Positions 1 to 6,553 of a DNA stretch of 7,524 nucleotides are shown here, in pieces. Every line of letters begins with the position of its first letter. Position 1 is the stretch's first letter. A program made the translations under genes and the position numbers. Under the pieces are notes generated by a model, which ran no database searches, was not told the DNA's origin, and saw only the letters and a program-made list of their open reading frames with translations. This stretch comes from Bacillota bacterium (GTDB lineage Bacteria; Bacillota; Clostridia; Lachnospirales; Cellulosilyticaceae), in assembly GCA_023415525.1 (NCBI GenBank), contig JAEZKI010000548.1, forward strand, positions 1 through 7,524. Reading direction: 5' to 3'.

Positions 1-37
1 CTACTAAGAGCACATCGAGTCTTTCTTTTTCATCCAT
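1..37 (-). CDS. TlyA/YqxC-type RNA methyltransferase (hemolysin A family), N-terminal fragment
   Basis: Only the first 12 codons are inside the window; they read MDEKERLDVLLV and the frame is open to the edge. The string RLDVLLV is the typical opening of TlyA/YqxC proteins, whose N-terminal S4 RNA-binding domain precedes an FtsJ-like methyltransferase domain. The ATG at 37-35 lies 4 nt after the dxs stop codon, so the gene is probably translated from the dxs transcript. The upstream purine-rich GAGAAAGAGAG inside the dxs end is a weak ribosome binding site. In B. subtilis yqxC also follows dxs, which supports the call. The identification rests on a very short peptide plus gene order; the catalytic domain cannot be seen. 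Confidence 0.7.
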   Translation of the reverse strand, partial: MDEKERLDVLLV

Positions 38-41
38 GAAT

Positions 42-1916
42 TTATTTGCTCTCTTTCTCACATAATATTCGTATTTGCTCACTGATGTCTCTTGGTGTAA
101 GACCTTCTTTTTCTAATATACTCGGAATATCTCCATGCTCTATAATCCCTGTTTTATAGCCAAATAGATGGCCCTTTGGGCTATGACCTTCTTGCAAAAG
201 CATGCTAAAGACTTTTTCTCCAAATCCTCCTAATAGTATACCATCTTCTAAGGTAAAGAGATAGTCATATTCCTGAGCCACTCTCAGAAGACCTTCTTGG
301 TCTAAAGGCCAGCAACAAGGGGCCTCTATAACAGCTACATCCATGCCTTGTTCTCTTAGTAAGTCACTTGTCTCTAACGCTAATCCCACAAATTTTCCAT
401 AGGTTAATATAGCCTTATTATTTCCAGATTTTAACGTTTTCAAACTTACATCCTTATAGTCATGATGATGAACTATTTCCAATTGAGCTGTTCCCCTAGG
501 ATAGCGAATAGCCACAGGTTCATTCAGACTTAAGGCATAGCGTAAAGCTCCCTCTATTTCTTCTGGCACCTTAGGTGCTAAAATATGCATATTAGGCATA
601 CTACTTAGAAAAGCAACATCATAAATACCTTGATGGGTTGCTCCATCTTCTCCTACTATACCTGCGCGGTCGATGGCAAAAATCACAGGTAGATTTTGCA
701 AGCATACATCATGTAAAATCTGATCATAAGCCCTTTGCAAGAAAGAGGAATAAATAGCTACTACTGGACGAATACCCTGAGCTGCTAATCCTGCAGCAAA
801 GGTAACGCCATGTTGTTCAGCAATGCCTACATCATAAAAACGTTTTTTATAGGCTTTAGTAAAATCCAGTAGTCCTGTTCCATCAGGCATAGCTGCTGAA
901 ATAGCCACCACATCTTCTCTTTCAGATGCCACTTGACACATGGCTTCTCCAAAAGCTGCCGAAAAGGTTTTTCCTTCCTGTACTTTCATTACTTTTCCCG
1001 TAGCAATATCAAAGGCAGGCGTCCCATGAAAAGCCGAAGGATTTTCTTCTGCTAAACGATAACCCTTACCTTTTTTGGTTTTTACATGAATAAGAACAGG
1101 CCCCTTCATCTCTTTGGCATTTTCTAAAATGTCTAAAAGCTCTTCATAAGAATGACCATCAATAGGTCCTAAATACGTTACGCCTAATTGCTCAAAAATA
1201 GTATTTTCAATTAAAAGGTTTTTAAATTTCCCTTTTGTTTTCTTAATAGTCTGAACCATTTGGTTACCAATAACGGGAACTTGATTAAGAGCATCTTCTA
1301 CACCTTCTTTTGCCCTTAAATAATCTCTACTGGAGCGAAGTTTCGTTAAGTACTTCACCATCCCACCTACATTTTTAGAAATAGACATCTCATTATCATT
1401 TAGGATGACAATGAGATGGGTATGTCCACGACCAGCATTATTCAGTGCCTCAAAAGCCATACCACCTGTTAAGGCCCCATCTCCAATGACTGCAATCACT
1501 TGATTCGTTTCACCCTTTAAATCCCGGGCTACAGCCATACCAAGGGCAGAAGATATAGAAGTTGAACTATGTCCTGTTTCAAAGACATCATGAATACTCT
1601 CTTTTCTCTTTGGAAAACCACTCATCCCTCCGAACTTTCTAAGGGTCTGAAAGCCTTTACGTCTCCCTGTTAGTAATTTATGCACATAAGCTTGATGGCC
1701 TACATCCCATATTATTTTATCCTCTGGTGAATTAAAAACATAATGAAGGGCAACGCTTAATTCCACTACACCTAAATTAGAAGCCAAGTGGCCACCTGTT
1801 TGGGATAAGGATTGAACAAGGAACTGCCTAATCTCCTTAGCAAGCTCTGGGAGCTCCTCTTCTTTTAGGGCCTTTATATCATCTGGCCCCTTTATTTGCT
1901 TTAATAAATTTAGCAT
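42..1916 (-). CDS. dxs: 1-deoxy-D-xylulose-5-phosphate synthase
   Basis: This cytoplasmic thiamine-diphosphate enzyme condenses pyruvate and glyceraldehyde 3-phosphate to DXP, the first step of the MEP isoprenoid pathway and a branch point to thiamine and pyridoxal. The 624-residue protein has normal family length. Visible motifs in order are GGHLASNLG with His43, DVGHQAYVHK with His74, the ThDP/Mg site GDGALTGG (145-152), NDNEMS (173-178), the catalytic glutamate in DVGIAEQHG (Glu367), SFLQRAYDQ (391-399) and DRAGIVGEDGATHQG (416-430). The C-terminal transketolase domain is complete. The ATG at 1916 follows GTGAGG with a 7-nt spacer. A terminator separates it from oapA upstream, so dxs probably uses its own promoter or read-through; tlyA follows after 4 nt. 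All key residues are present and function is not in doubt. Confidence 0.98.
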   Translation of the reverse strand: MLNLLKQIKGPDDIKALKEEELPELAKEIRQFLVQSLSQTGGHLASNLGVVELSVALHYVFNSPEDKIIWDVGHQAYVHKLLTGRRKGFQTLRKFGGMSGFPKRKESIHDVFETGHSSTSISSALGMAVARDLKGETNQVIAVIGDGALTGGMAFEALNNAGRGHTHLIVILNDNEMSISKNVGGMVKYLTKLRSSRDYLRAKEGVEDALNQVPVIGNQMVQTIKKTKGKFKNLLIENTIFEQLGVTYLGPIDGHSYEELLDILENAKEMKGPVLIHVKTKKGKGYRLAEENPSAFHGTPAFDIATGKVMKVQEGKTFSAAFGEAMCQVASEREDVVAISAAMPDGTGLLDFTKAYKKRFYDVGIAEQHGVTFAAGLAAQGIRPVVAIYSSFLQRAYDQILHDVCLQNLPVIFAIDRAGIVGEDGATHQGIYDVAFLSSMPNMHILAPKVPEEIEGALRYALSLNEPVAIRYPRGTAQLEIVHHHDYKDVSLKTLKSGNNKAILTYGKFVGLALETSDLLREQGMDVAVIEAPCCWPLDQEGLLRVAQEYDYLFTLEDGILLGGFGEKVFSMLLQEGHSPKGHLFGYKTGIIEHGDIPSILEKEGLTPRDISEQIRILCEKESK

Positions 1917-1954
1917 ACAATAGCCTCACTTTTATTTTAATCTCTATATTGGGT

Positions 1955-1985
1955 AGTATAAGCCTATTATTTAAAAAAATGACAA
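1955..1985 (-). promoter_or_regulatory. Possible weak promoter for dxs
   Basis: On the minus strand a TTGTCA (1985-1980) resembles a -35 box and TATACT (1960-1955) resembles a -10 box, but the spacer is 19 nt, longer than ideal. The -35 candidate is the 3' arm of the terminator that follows oapA. It lies about 40 nt upstream of the dxs start. Supported only by motif match and by the need for transcription after a terminator; low certainty. Confidence 0.3.
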
Positions 1986-2002
1986 CCCCATTGATTGTCA
2001 TT
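1973..2002 (-). terminator. Rho-independent terminator after oapA
   Basis: Read on the minus strand, AATGACAA (2002-1995) and TTGTCATT (1985-1978) form an 8-bp stem that can grow by one wobble pair at each end, around a loop of about 7-9 nt. It runs straight into a tract of seven T (1979-1973). The hairpin begins at the oapA stop codon. The stem is A/T-rich, so termination may be partial. It would end an OLE-oapA transcript and uncouple it from dxs. Confidence 0.7.
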
Positions 2003-2590
2003 CTAGTTCTTTTTTATAAAGAATAATCGCTTGATATAATAGATACATACTCCAACATAATAAACAATGTATCTCGCTCTTTCAATGGCATAGGTTTTAC
2101 CTAGGGCCTTTCCTCCTACTGTCATAGCAGCCACAAAACCGCTCATAGCAATTGACAATAAAATCGATTTATAACCAAACCCTTCTTCCAAAGCCACGAC
2201 AATCGCTGTACCAGTGCTACCTGATATAATTCCTGCAATATCTCCAATGACATCGTTAAAAATATTAGCTACCATAGGTGCATTACGCACAAGCTTAATA
2301 CTCTCACTGGCACCTTTCACTTTTTGAGCTGCCATAGAATGAAAAGTTACTTCATCAACTGAAACAACTGCATTACCGATGCCATCACAAAGAATTCCTA
2401 TTACAATAATGCTAATCAGCATCATAAAGGCGACTAAAAGAGGCACATCTGCCATAAGTACTTCAAAAATATAGCTGAAAGACGTGGCAATTACAAAGGT
2501 AATCCCTATAATCAAACTAAGTGTCTTCAAAGATTGTTTTTTGAGCTTGACTTTTTTAAATTTGACTTTCATTTTTTGAGGTCTTGACAT
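2003..2590 (-). CDS. oapA: OLE-associated membrane protein A (OapA) homologue
   Basis: A 195-residue integral membrane protein encoded directly after the OLE RNA and before dxs, the position known for OapA. OapA binds OLE RNA and brings it to the cytoplasmic membrane. The N-terminus (1-20) is strongly basic, fit for RNA or phospholipid contact. Hydrophobic segments lie at roughly 22-46, 49-72, 117-135, 141-160 and 173-190. The motif NDVIGD puts aspartates at 113 and 117, the DxxxD signature described for OapA. Residues 68-122 also look reminiscent of the DUF21 membrane domain of CNNM-type magnesium proteins; this is my comparison by eye, not an alignment. The ATG at 2590 follows AAAGGAG with a 10-nt spacer; the next Met (residue 7) is worse placed. 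The OLE helix ends 4 nt before this binding site. In Bacillus halodurans the OLE complex affects resistance to cold, alcohols and magnesium. Confidence 0.9.
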   Translation of the reverse strand: MSRPQKMKVKFKKVKLKKQSLKTLSLIIGITFVIATSFSYIFEVLMADVPLLVAFMMLISIIVIGILCDGIGNAVVSVDEVTFHSMAAQKVKGASESIKLVRNAPMVANIFNDVIGDIAGIISGSTGTAIVVALEEGFGYKSILLSIAMSGFVAAMTVGGKALGKTYAIERARYIVYYVGVCIYYIKRLFFIKKN

Positions 2591-2600
2591 CTACTCTTTA

Positions 2601-2607
2601 CTCCTTT
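2601..2607 (-). promoter_or_regulatory. Ribosome binding site of oapA, abutting OLE RNA
   Basis: AAAGGAG on the minus strand, 10 nt before the oapA ATG and only 4 nt downstream of the last base of the OLE closing helix. Any processing of the OLE 3' end therefore has to happen in a very narrow gap, or OLE and the oapA message share one molecule. The close spacing also means the helix could affect ribosome access. Confidence 0.75.
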
Positions 2608-2611
2608 AACT

Positions 2612-3247
2612 AGCGACTTATCACCCACTCTTCAAAAGATAAGACAATTCCAAATGTAAATTTTGTGGTATATAGTCTAGCAGGTTTTCCCAAGCCTCTA
2701 CTTTTTTGTCGCCAAATAAGCGGTTTCCCTTTAAAGAAGCCCCAGAGCTAAGCTCCGCGCCAGATCACCTTAAAGCCACACTGTAATCCATTTGAAACCT
2801 TCCTTAAGAAACAGTCTAGGAGTTTTCCTCGAAGCAAGCTATTATGTTCCTATCCTCTTTTGCGAATCAGGTTTCTACCCACAATCCTCCCTCTTCCTTG
2901 GCCAAGAAAGAAAAAGGTAAATGAGTGTCCTCCCTCCATCACTCAAGGCAGGCTACTCTACCCACAGCCTATACCGCATGGTAGGTTTCATCCTAAGTCA
3001 TACATTATTCCCATAGGAATAAGCACAAGCATAGGTCTCCACGGTAAAAGGGTCAACGCCCATATGCCCTTATGGATCGCCCTTAAACCTTAACTCCCAG
3101 CCTCAGCCCATAGCGGGGCGCTACAAGCCAACACCAGGAACTTCATCGATATGCCCTAAAACGGATTTTTAGGCCCGTCTTCAAAACATATTAGCTTGAC
3201 TAGAATACTGCATCTTATCTTTTGAAAAGCGTGTCATAAGTCGCTTT
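2612..3247 (-). ncRNA. ole: OLE (Ornate Large Extremophilic) RNA
   Basis: A stretch of about 636 nt without a credible protein gene, lying between ispA/DUF212 and oapA-dxs, where OLE RNA is found in extremophilic and anaerobic Firmicutes. The length fits the class (about 600 nt). The 5' end (3245-3213) and 3' end (2612-2644) can pair over 33 positions: 10 perfect pairs (AGCGACTTAT), nine positions with two mismatches and two wobbles, then 14 perfect pairs (TTCAAAAGATAAGA). Internal hairpins include 3173-3167/3161-3155 (CCTAAAA), 3022-3016/3011-3005 (TTATTCC, 4-nt loop), 2983-2980/2975-2972, 2970-2966/2954-2950 and 2945-2940/2927-2922. A consensus promoter sits just upstream and predicts a start near 3247. 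OLE forms a membrane ribonucleoprotein with OapA. The class is assigned from context, size and structure, since I could not align to the family model; the exact 3' end is inferred from the helix. Confidence 0.9.
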
Positions 3248-3253
3248 TAACAC

Positions 3254-3282
3254 ATTATAGCAGTCTCATCTTTTTTTTTCAA
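3254..3282 (-). promoter_or_regulatory. Sigma-A promoter for OLE RNA
   Basis: Minus-strand TTGAAA (3282-3277), a spacer of exactly 17 nt and a perfect TATAAT (3259-3254). The spacer begins with an A-tract. Transcription should start about 7 nt downstream, at A3247, 2 nt before the first base of the OLE closing helix. The -35 box lies 6 nt beyond the DUF212 stop codon, so the promoter uses the short gap after that gene. No terminator precedes it, so read-through from the ispA operon could also make OLE. Confidence 0.85.
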
Positions 3283-3288
3283 CTGCCT

Positions 3289-3738
3289 TTATACACCAAA
3301 GAAAATTAAGGCAATTGTAATACCCAAAATAGCACCAGCTAACACTTGAAGAGGTGTATGACCTAAAATTTCTTTTAAACGTTCTTCCGGATTGAGATTC
3401 GGGTCACCTAATATCTCTATAATCTGATTAATCCTTTCCGCTTGTTTACCTGCTTGTAAGCGTACATGGGCTGCATCGTACATTACAATACAACTAAAAA
3501 CGGCTGCCACAGAAAAAAGAGGTTGATCATAACCATAAAGTTGGCCTATACTTATGGCCAATGCCATTACAAAAGCGCTATGAGAACTAGGCATTCCCCC
3601 TGATGCAAAAAATAAACCAAGGTCTAAACGATGTTCATTAAAAAGCGTAATGACTATTTTTAAGACTTGCGCTATAAACCAGCTTAAAACGGCTACCCAT
3701 AAAACAGAATTGCTACTAAGTTGCGTAATATAGGTCAT
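3289..3738 (-). CDS. Divergent PAP2 family membrane protein (DUF212, YuiD-like)
   Basis: A 149-residue membrane protein of the divergent PAP2 (acid phosphatase/vanadium haloperoxidase-related) family. Signature motifs are all present: GGMPSSHSA (47-55), YDAAHVRLQAGKQA (87-100) and LGHTPLQVLAGAILG (125-139). Hydrophobic segments lie near 11-32, 52-68, 74-90 and 131-148. PSSHSA matches the SGH-type core of PAP2 phosphatases, and a lipid-phosphate phosphatase role is plausible, but the substrate of DUF212 proteins is not established to my knowledge. Its start lies 9 nt after the ispA stop codon; its AGGAGG overlaps that stop codon with a 5-nt spacer to the ATG, so it is co-transcribed with ispA. 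That linkage hints at polyprenyl-phosphate metabolism, which is inference. The OLE promoter begins just beyond its stop codon. Confidence 0.92.
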   Translation of the reverse strand: MTYITQLSSNSVLWVAVLSWFIAQVLKIVITLFNEHRLDLGLFFASGGMPSSHSAFVMALAISIGQLYGYDQPLFSVAAVFSCIVMYDAAHVRLQAGKQAERINQIIEILGDPNLNPEERLKEILGHTPLQVLAGAILGITIALIFFGV

Positions 3739-3747
3739 CGCTACCTC

Positions 3748-4623
3748 CTACTTTTTTCTTTTTATAAGCCTTTCAGCAAGCTCAGCCAGAAGCTGTGTAT
3801 CCCCTTGTACATGTCGTAACATAGCTAGTGCCTTATCTGTTAACCCATTGGCAATGGCATAGCATTCTTCTATGGAATAAAAACTAAGATAGGTATTTTT
3901 TTGATTTTTAGTATCACTGTGTACTGGCTTTCCTAGTTCTTCATCCGTAGAAGTGGCATCTAAAATGTCATCTATAATTTGAAAAACCTTTCCTATATAT
4001 TTCCCATAAGCTTCTAGAGCTGCTACTTCTTGACTTGAACCTAAGCCTAATACAGCTCCCATTTTAGTAGCTGCAGCAAGAAGTGCGCCTGTCTTATGAA
4101 GGTGAATACAATCTAAAGTCTCTAAATCAATGGCCTTATTCTCACTTTCCATATCCAGTATTTGACCACCTACCATTCCCTCCATACCACTGGCATAACT
4201 TAAAATATGGGCCGCTCGTACTCTCTCTAGACCCCCTTGTCTTAATGCATCTCCTATCATCAGCTGAAAAGCTTCTGTTAAAAGGGCATCTCCTGCTAAA
4301 ATAGCCGTGGCTTCATCAAAGGCCACATGATTCGTCGGCTTTCCACGCCTTAAATCATCATTGTCCATAGCCGGCAAATCGTCATGTATCAGTGAATAAG
4401 TATGAATCATTTCAATGGCCATAAGATAACTGGAAATATCCTCTTTTCCACCTACAGCCTCATAACAAAGTTGCATAAGTACGGGACGAATCCGTTTACC
4501 ACCTGCCACGAGGCTATAGCGCATGGCTTCTTGAAGGCGACTAAAAGGTCCCTGTGGATGGGCAATAGCCTCCTCCATCAATTGATTCATTTGTTCTTGA
4601 TACATTTCGAGTGTCTTTTTCAT
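3748..4623 (-). CDS. ispA: Farnesyl diphosphate synthase (geranyltranstransferase)
   Basis: This soluble trans-prenyltransferase adds isopentenyl diphosphate to dimethylallyl and then geranyl diphosphate to give farnesyl diphosphate, precursor of undecaprenyl phosphate and quinone side chains. The 291-residue length is typical. Visible motifs: GGKRIRP (41-47), first aspartate-rich motif DDLPAMDND (81-89, the bacterial form with two extra residues between the aspartates), LRRGKPTNH (91-99), the KTG lysine (177) and second aspartate-rich motif DDILD (218-222). The YSLIHDDLPAMD context matches farnesyl rather than long-chain synthases, although the product length cannot be proved by eye. Its ATG overlaps the xseB stop codon (ATGA), indicating translational coupling. 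With dxs it brackets the OLE locus. Confidence 0.96.
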   Translation of the reverse strand: MKKTLEMYQEQMNQLMEEAIAHPQGPFSRLQEAMRYSLVAGGKRIRPVLMQLCYEAVGGKEDISSYLMAIEMIHTYSLIHDDLPAMDNDDLRRGKPTNHVAFDEATAILAGDALLTEAFQLMIGDALRQGGLERVRAAHILSYASGMEGMVGGQILDMESENKAIDLETLDCIHLHKTGALLAAATKMGAVLGLGSSQEVAALEAYGKYIGKVFQIIDDILDATSTDEELGKPVHSDTKNQKNTYLSFYSIEECYAIANGLTDKALAMLRHVQGDTQLLAELAERLIKRKK

Positions 4624-4844
4624 TCTTCCTCCACCCCTTCTAGCTTTTTATACCCTTCCTGTTCATAGACAAAAATCTCTTGCTCAGCCTTCTTAAGGAC
4701 GTTTAAACATTGACTGGCTAAATCCATTCCCGTTTTATACTTTTTGATACTTTCTTCTAAAGTTACATTCCCATCTTCAAGGTTCCTGATGATTTCCTCT
4801 AGTTCACCTAAAGCTTCTTCAAATTTTTTTTGTTTTCTAGCCAT
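4620..4844 (-). CDS. xseB: Exodeoxyribonuclease VII small subunit
   Basis: A 74-residue small subunit that wraps several copies around one XseA in exonuclease VII, which degrades single-stranded DNA to oligonucleotides. The sequence is a helical hairpin typical of the family: FEEALGELEEIIRNLEDGN (8-26), then TLEESIKKYKTGMDLASQCL (28-47). I chose the ATG at 4844 because it gives the standard MARKQKKFEEAL start, lies 4 nt after the xseA stop codon and has GAGGAG 7 nt upstream. A longer reading from 4889 would add 15 basic residues overlapping xseA and has no matching ribosome site. The stop codon overlaps the ispA start as ATGA. Confidence 0.95.
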   Translation of the reverse strand: MARKQKKFEEALGELEEIIRNLEDGNVTLEESIKKYKTGMDLASQCLNVLKKAEQEIFVYEQEGYKKLEGVEEE

Positions 4845-4848
4845 CTTT

Positions 4849-6048
4849 TTACTCCTCTTCCTGGACCTTAATGCCCAGACTTCCATCACTTAATGTCAGG
4901 CAAAGCTTTTCACCTGTTTGAACTTGCTTTACAGAAGTGACTAACTCACCTTCTTTATTGGTTACTAAACTATATCCACGCTTAAGCGTAGTGAAAGGTG
5001 AAAGCTTCTCAAGTTTTTCAACTGCCCATTCATAAAGCCTTGCTTTTTCTTGAATATGATGCTTATATCCTTTTTGCAGACGATTCATTAACTCATCTAC
5101 CTCTTGCATTTTATCTTTATAAAATTTGTCTTTAGAACGATAAACAGGGCGACTTAAAAGAGCCTCGAGTTTACCTTGGGCTAAAGAAAGACGTTGCCTC
5201 ATCATATAAGTAAGCTGTGTCATATAACGCTTAACTTGTTCTTCTAATTCTTGCTTCGAAGGAATGACTAATTCTGCTGCTGCAGACGGTGTAGCTGCTC
5301 GAAGATCACTGACAAAATCAGCTATTGTAAAATCAATCTCATGGCCAACTGCTGAGACAATAGGGAGCTGTGAAGCAAAAATAGCCCTTGCCACTTCCTC
5401 CTCATTAAAAGCCCAAAGGTCCTCAATAGAACCTCCACCACGTCCCACAATAAGCACATCCACTAGGCCATCTTCATTGGCCCTCTTAATCGCTTCAACA
5501 ATCTCAGCAACAGCCAACTCACCTTGTACATGAACAGGGTAAATATAAAGAGGAATACTGGCATTTCGCCTTTTAGAAATCTGACAAATATCTTGAATGG
5601 CTGCCCCTGTGCCAGAGGTAATGATACCTACCCTTTGAGGATAAGTGGGAATCTGCTTTTTATATTGAGGGTCAAATAATCCTTCTCCTTCAAGTTGCTT
5701 TTTAAGGGCTTCAAAACGTTCATACAAGAGTCCTCTACCTTGTTTTTCAATATCAAAAACATAAGCTTGATAGGCCCCAGTCTTTTCATAAATAGTAATT
5801 CTAGCCCTTGCAAATATCTTCATACCTTCCGTAAGCCGAAAAGTAAGTTTAGCTGCATCTCTACTAAAAAGCACAGCACTTATGCCTGCTTTTTCATCTT
5901 TAATGGTAAAGTACACATGACCTGATTGATGGTATTTACAGTTGGATATTTCACCAGAAACCCATACATCACTTAGCATATAATCTTGTTCAATAAGTCC
6001 ACTGACATAGTGGTTAAGCTGCCAAACGGATAAGACCTTTCTCTTCAT
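4849..6048 (-). CDS. xseA: Exodeoxyribonuclease VII large subunit
   Basis: Catalytic subunit of the cytoplasmic single-strand-specific nuclease exonuclease VII, used in repair and recombination. The 399-residue protein has an N-terminal OB-fold (about 5-100, VWVSGEISNCKYHQSGHVYF) and a central catalytic domain with GIITSGTGAAIQDI (141-154), GRGGGSIEDLWAFNEE (202-217), the AVGHEIDFTIADF segment (233-245) and RAATPSAAAEL (250-260). A coiled-coil region (about 265-345) binds XseB, and a C-terminal LKRGYS motif (355-360) follows. The start lies 2 nt after the nusB stop codon, with AGAGG 7 nt upstream inside the nusB end. xseB follows after 4 nt. No defect is visible. In B. subtilis folD separates nusB from xseA; here it is absent. 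Confidence 0.97.
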   Translation of the reverse strand: MKRKVLSVWQLNHYVSGLIEQDYMLSDVWVSGEISNCKYHQSGHVYFTIKDEKAGISAVLFSRDAAKLTFRLTEGMKIFARARITIYEKTGAYQAYVFDIEKQGRGLLYERFEALKKQLEGEGLFDPQYKKQIPTYPQRVGIITSGTGAAIQDICQISKRRNASIPLYIYPVHVQGELAVAEIVEAIKRANEDGLVDVLIVGRGGGSIEDLWAFNEEEVARAIFASQLPIVSAVGHEIDFTIADFVSDLRAATPSAAAELVIPSKQELEEQVKRYMTQLTYMMRQRLSLAQGKLEALLSRPVYRSKDKFYKDKMQEVDELMNRLQKGYKHHIQEKARLYEWAVEKLEKLSPFTTLKRGYSLVTNKEGELVTSVKQVQTGEKLCLTLSDGSLGIKVQEEE

Positions 6049-6050
6049 CT

Positions 6051-6488
6051 CTAGTCCTCTATTAATTTGATGATATTTCCTAAAACACCATTGATAAACT
6101 TAGGGGATTTGTCTGTACTATAAGTTTTTGCAATCTCTACAGCTTCATTGACAACGACTTTAGGTGGAATGTCTTTCTCCCATTTAAGTTCATAGATAGC
6201 TAAGCGTAAAATCATATGATCCACTTTTGCAATACGCTGTAAAGACCAATTGGTGGCACTTTGTTTAATAAGGGCATCAATTTCTTCAAGATGTTCTAAA
6301 ACACCGTGATATTCTCTTTCAATAAACTGAAACATAGGGTTATTATTTCCTTTTTGATGCTTTAACTTCTCTTCTGCTCTTAGTTGGGCACAATGTTCTT
6401 CTAAAAGTCGCTCCCTCTCTTGCTCCTCGTGAAAATCACAGGCAAACAGCATTTGCATAATAGCCTCTCTGGCTTCTCTTCTAGTCAT
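6051..6488 (-). CDS. nusB: Transcription antitermination factor NusB
   Basis: An all-helical RNA-binding protein that joins NusE (ribosomal protein S10) on boxA RNA in the antitermination complex acting mainly on rRNA operons. The 145 residues carry the expected start [17 protein letters not shown] (3-19), the [21 protein letters not shown] helix region (81-101), [17 protein letters not shown] (108-124) and the closing [10 protein letters not shown] (130-139). A charged/asparagine-rich linker at about 38-52 makes it a little longer than many homologues. The start has a perfect AAGGAGG (6500-6494) at 5 nt. It is the first gene of the close-packed nusB-xseA-xseB-ispA-DUF212 run, and a strong hairpin lies just upstream of its ribosome site. 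Confidence 0.96.
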   Translation of the reverse strand: MTRREAREAIMQMLFACDFHEEQERERLLEEHCAQLRAEEKLKHQKGNNNPMFQFIEREYHGVLEHLEEIDALIKQSATNWSLQRIAKVDHMILRLAIYELKWEKDIPPKVVVNEAVEIAKTYSTDKSPKFINGVLGNIIKLIED

Positions 6489-6505
6489 TTCTTCCTCCTT
6501 AGTAA

Positions 6506-6537
6506 TTAAGCTAACCCCTCTAAAAGGGTTAGCTTAA
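6506..6537 (-). promoter_or_regulatory. 12-bp hairpin between asp23 and nusB, no U-tract
   Basis: TTAAGCTAACCC (6537-6526 on the minus strand) and GGGTTAGCTTAA (6517-6506) pair perfectly around an 8-nt loop. The sequence after the stem is TTACTAAGG, so the run of T needed for a standard terminator is missing on this strand. It sits 5 nt before the nusB ribosome site. It may reduce read-through, protect the asp23 message from 3' decay or mark a processing point; the function is inferred. Confidence 0.6.
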
Positions 6538-6553
6538 GGATCTTCTTGGTTAT

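Noticed and set aside
1917..2002. Riboswitch upstream of dxs
   Set aside because: The gap is only 86 nt and is filled by a simple terminator and a possible promoter; no thiamine or other riboswitch core is visible.
2860..3093. Plus-strand open frame of 77 codons inside the non-coding block
   Set aside because: Antisense to the OLE RNA, with no ribosome site, proline- and basic-rich low-plausibility peptide and no recognisable domain.
2612..3245. Terminal inverted repeats of a MITE or other mobile element
   Set aside because: The ends pair as an RNA helix, there is no clear target-site duplication or transposase, and a promoter and partner gene are placed precisely around it; OLE explains all of this.
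2612..3247. Group II intron, RNase P RNA or tmRNA
   Set aside because: No intron domain V/VI pattern or reverse transcriptase frame, no tmRNA tag frame or CCA-type end, and the length and gene context fit OLE better.
4083..4668. Plus-strand open frames opposite ispA
   Set aside because: Antisense shadows of ispA and the end of xseB, with no recognisable domain.
4845..4889. Upstream-extended start for xseB
   Set aside because: It would overlap xseA and add 15 basic residues not seen in the family; the ATG at 4844 has a well-spaced GAGGAG.
5264..5533. Plus-strand open frame opposite xseA
   Set aside because: Shadow of the conserved catalytic region of xseA, serine/alanine-rich, without a ribosome site.
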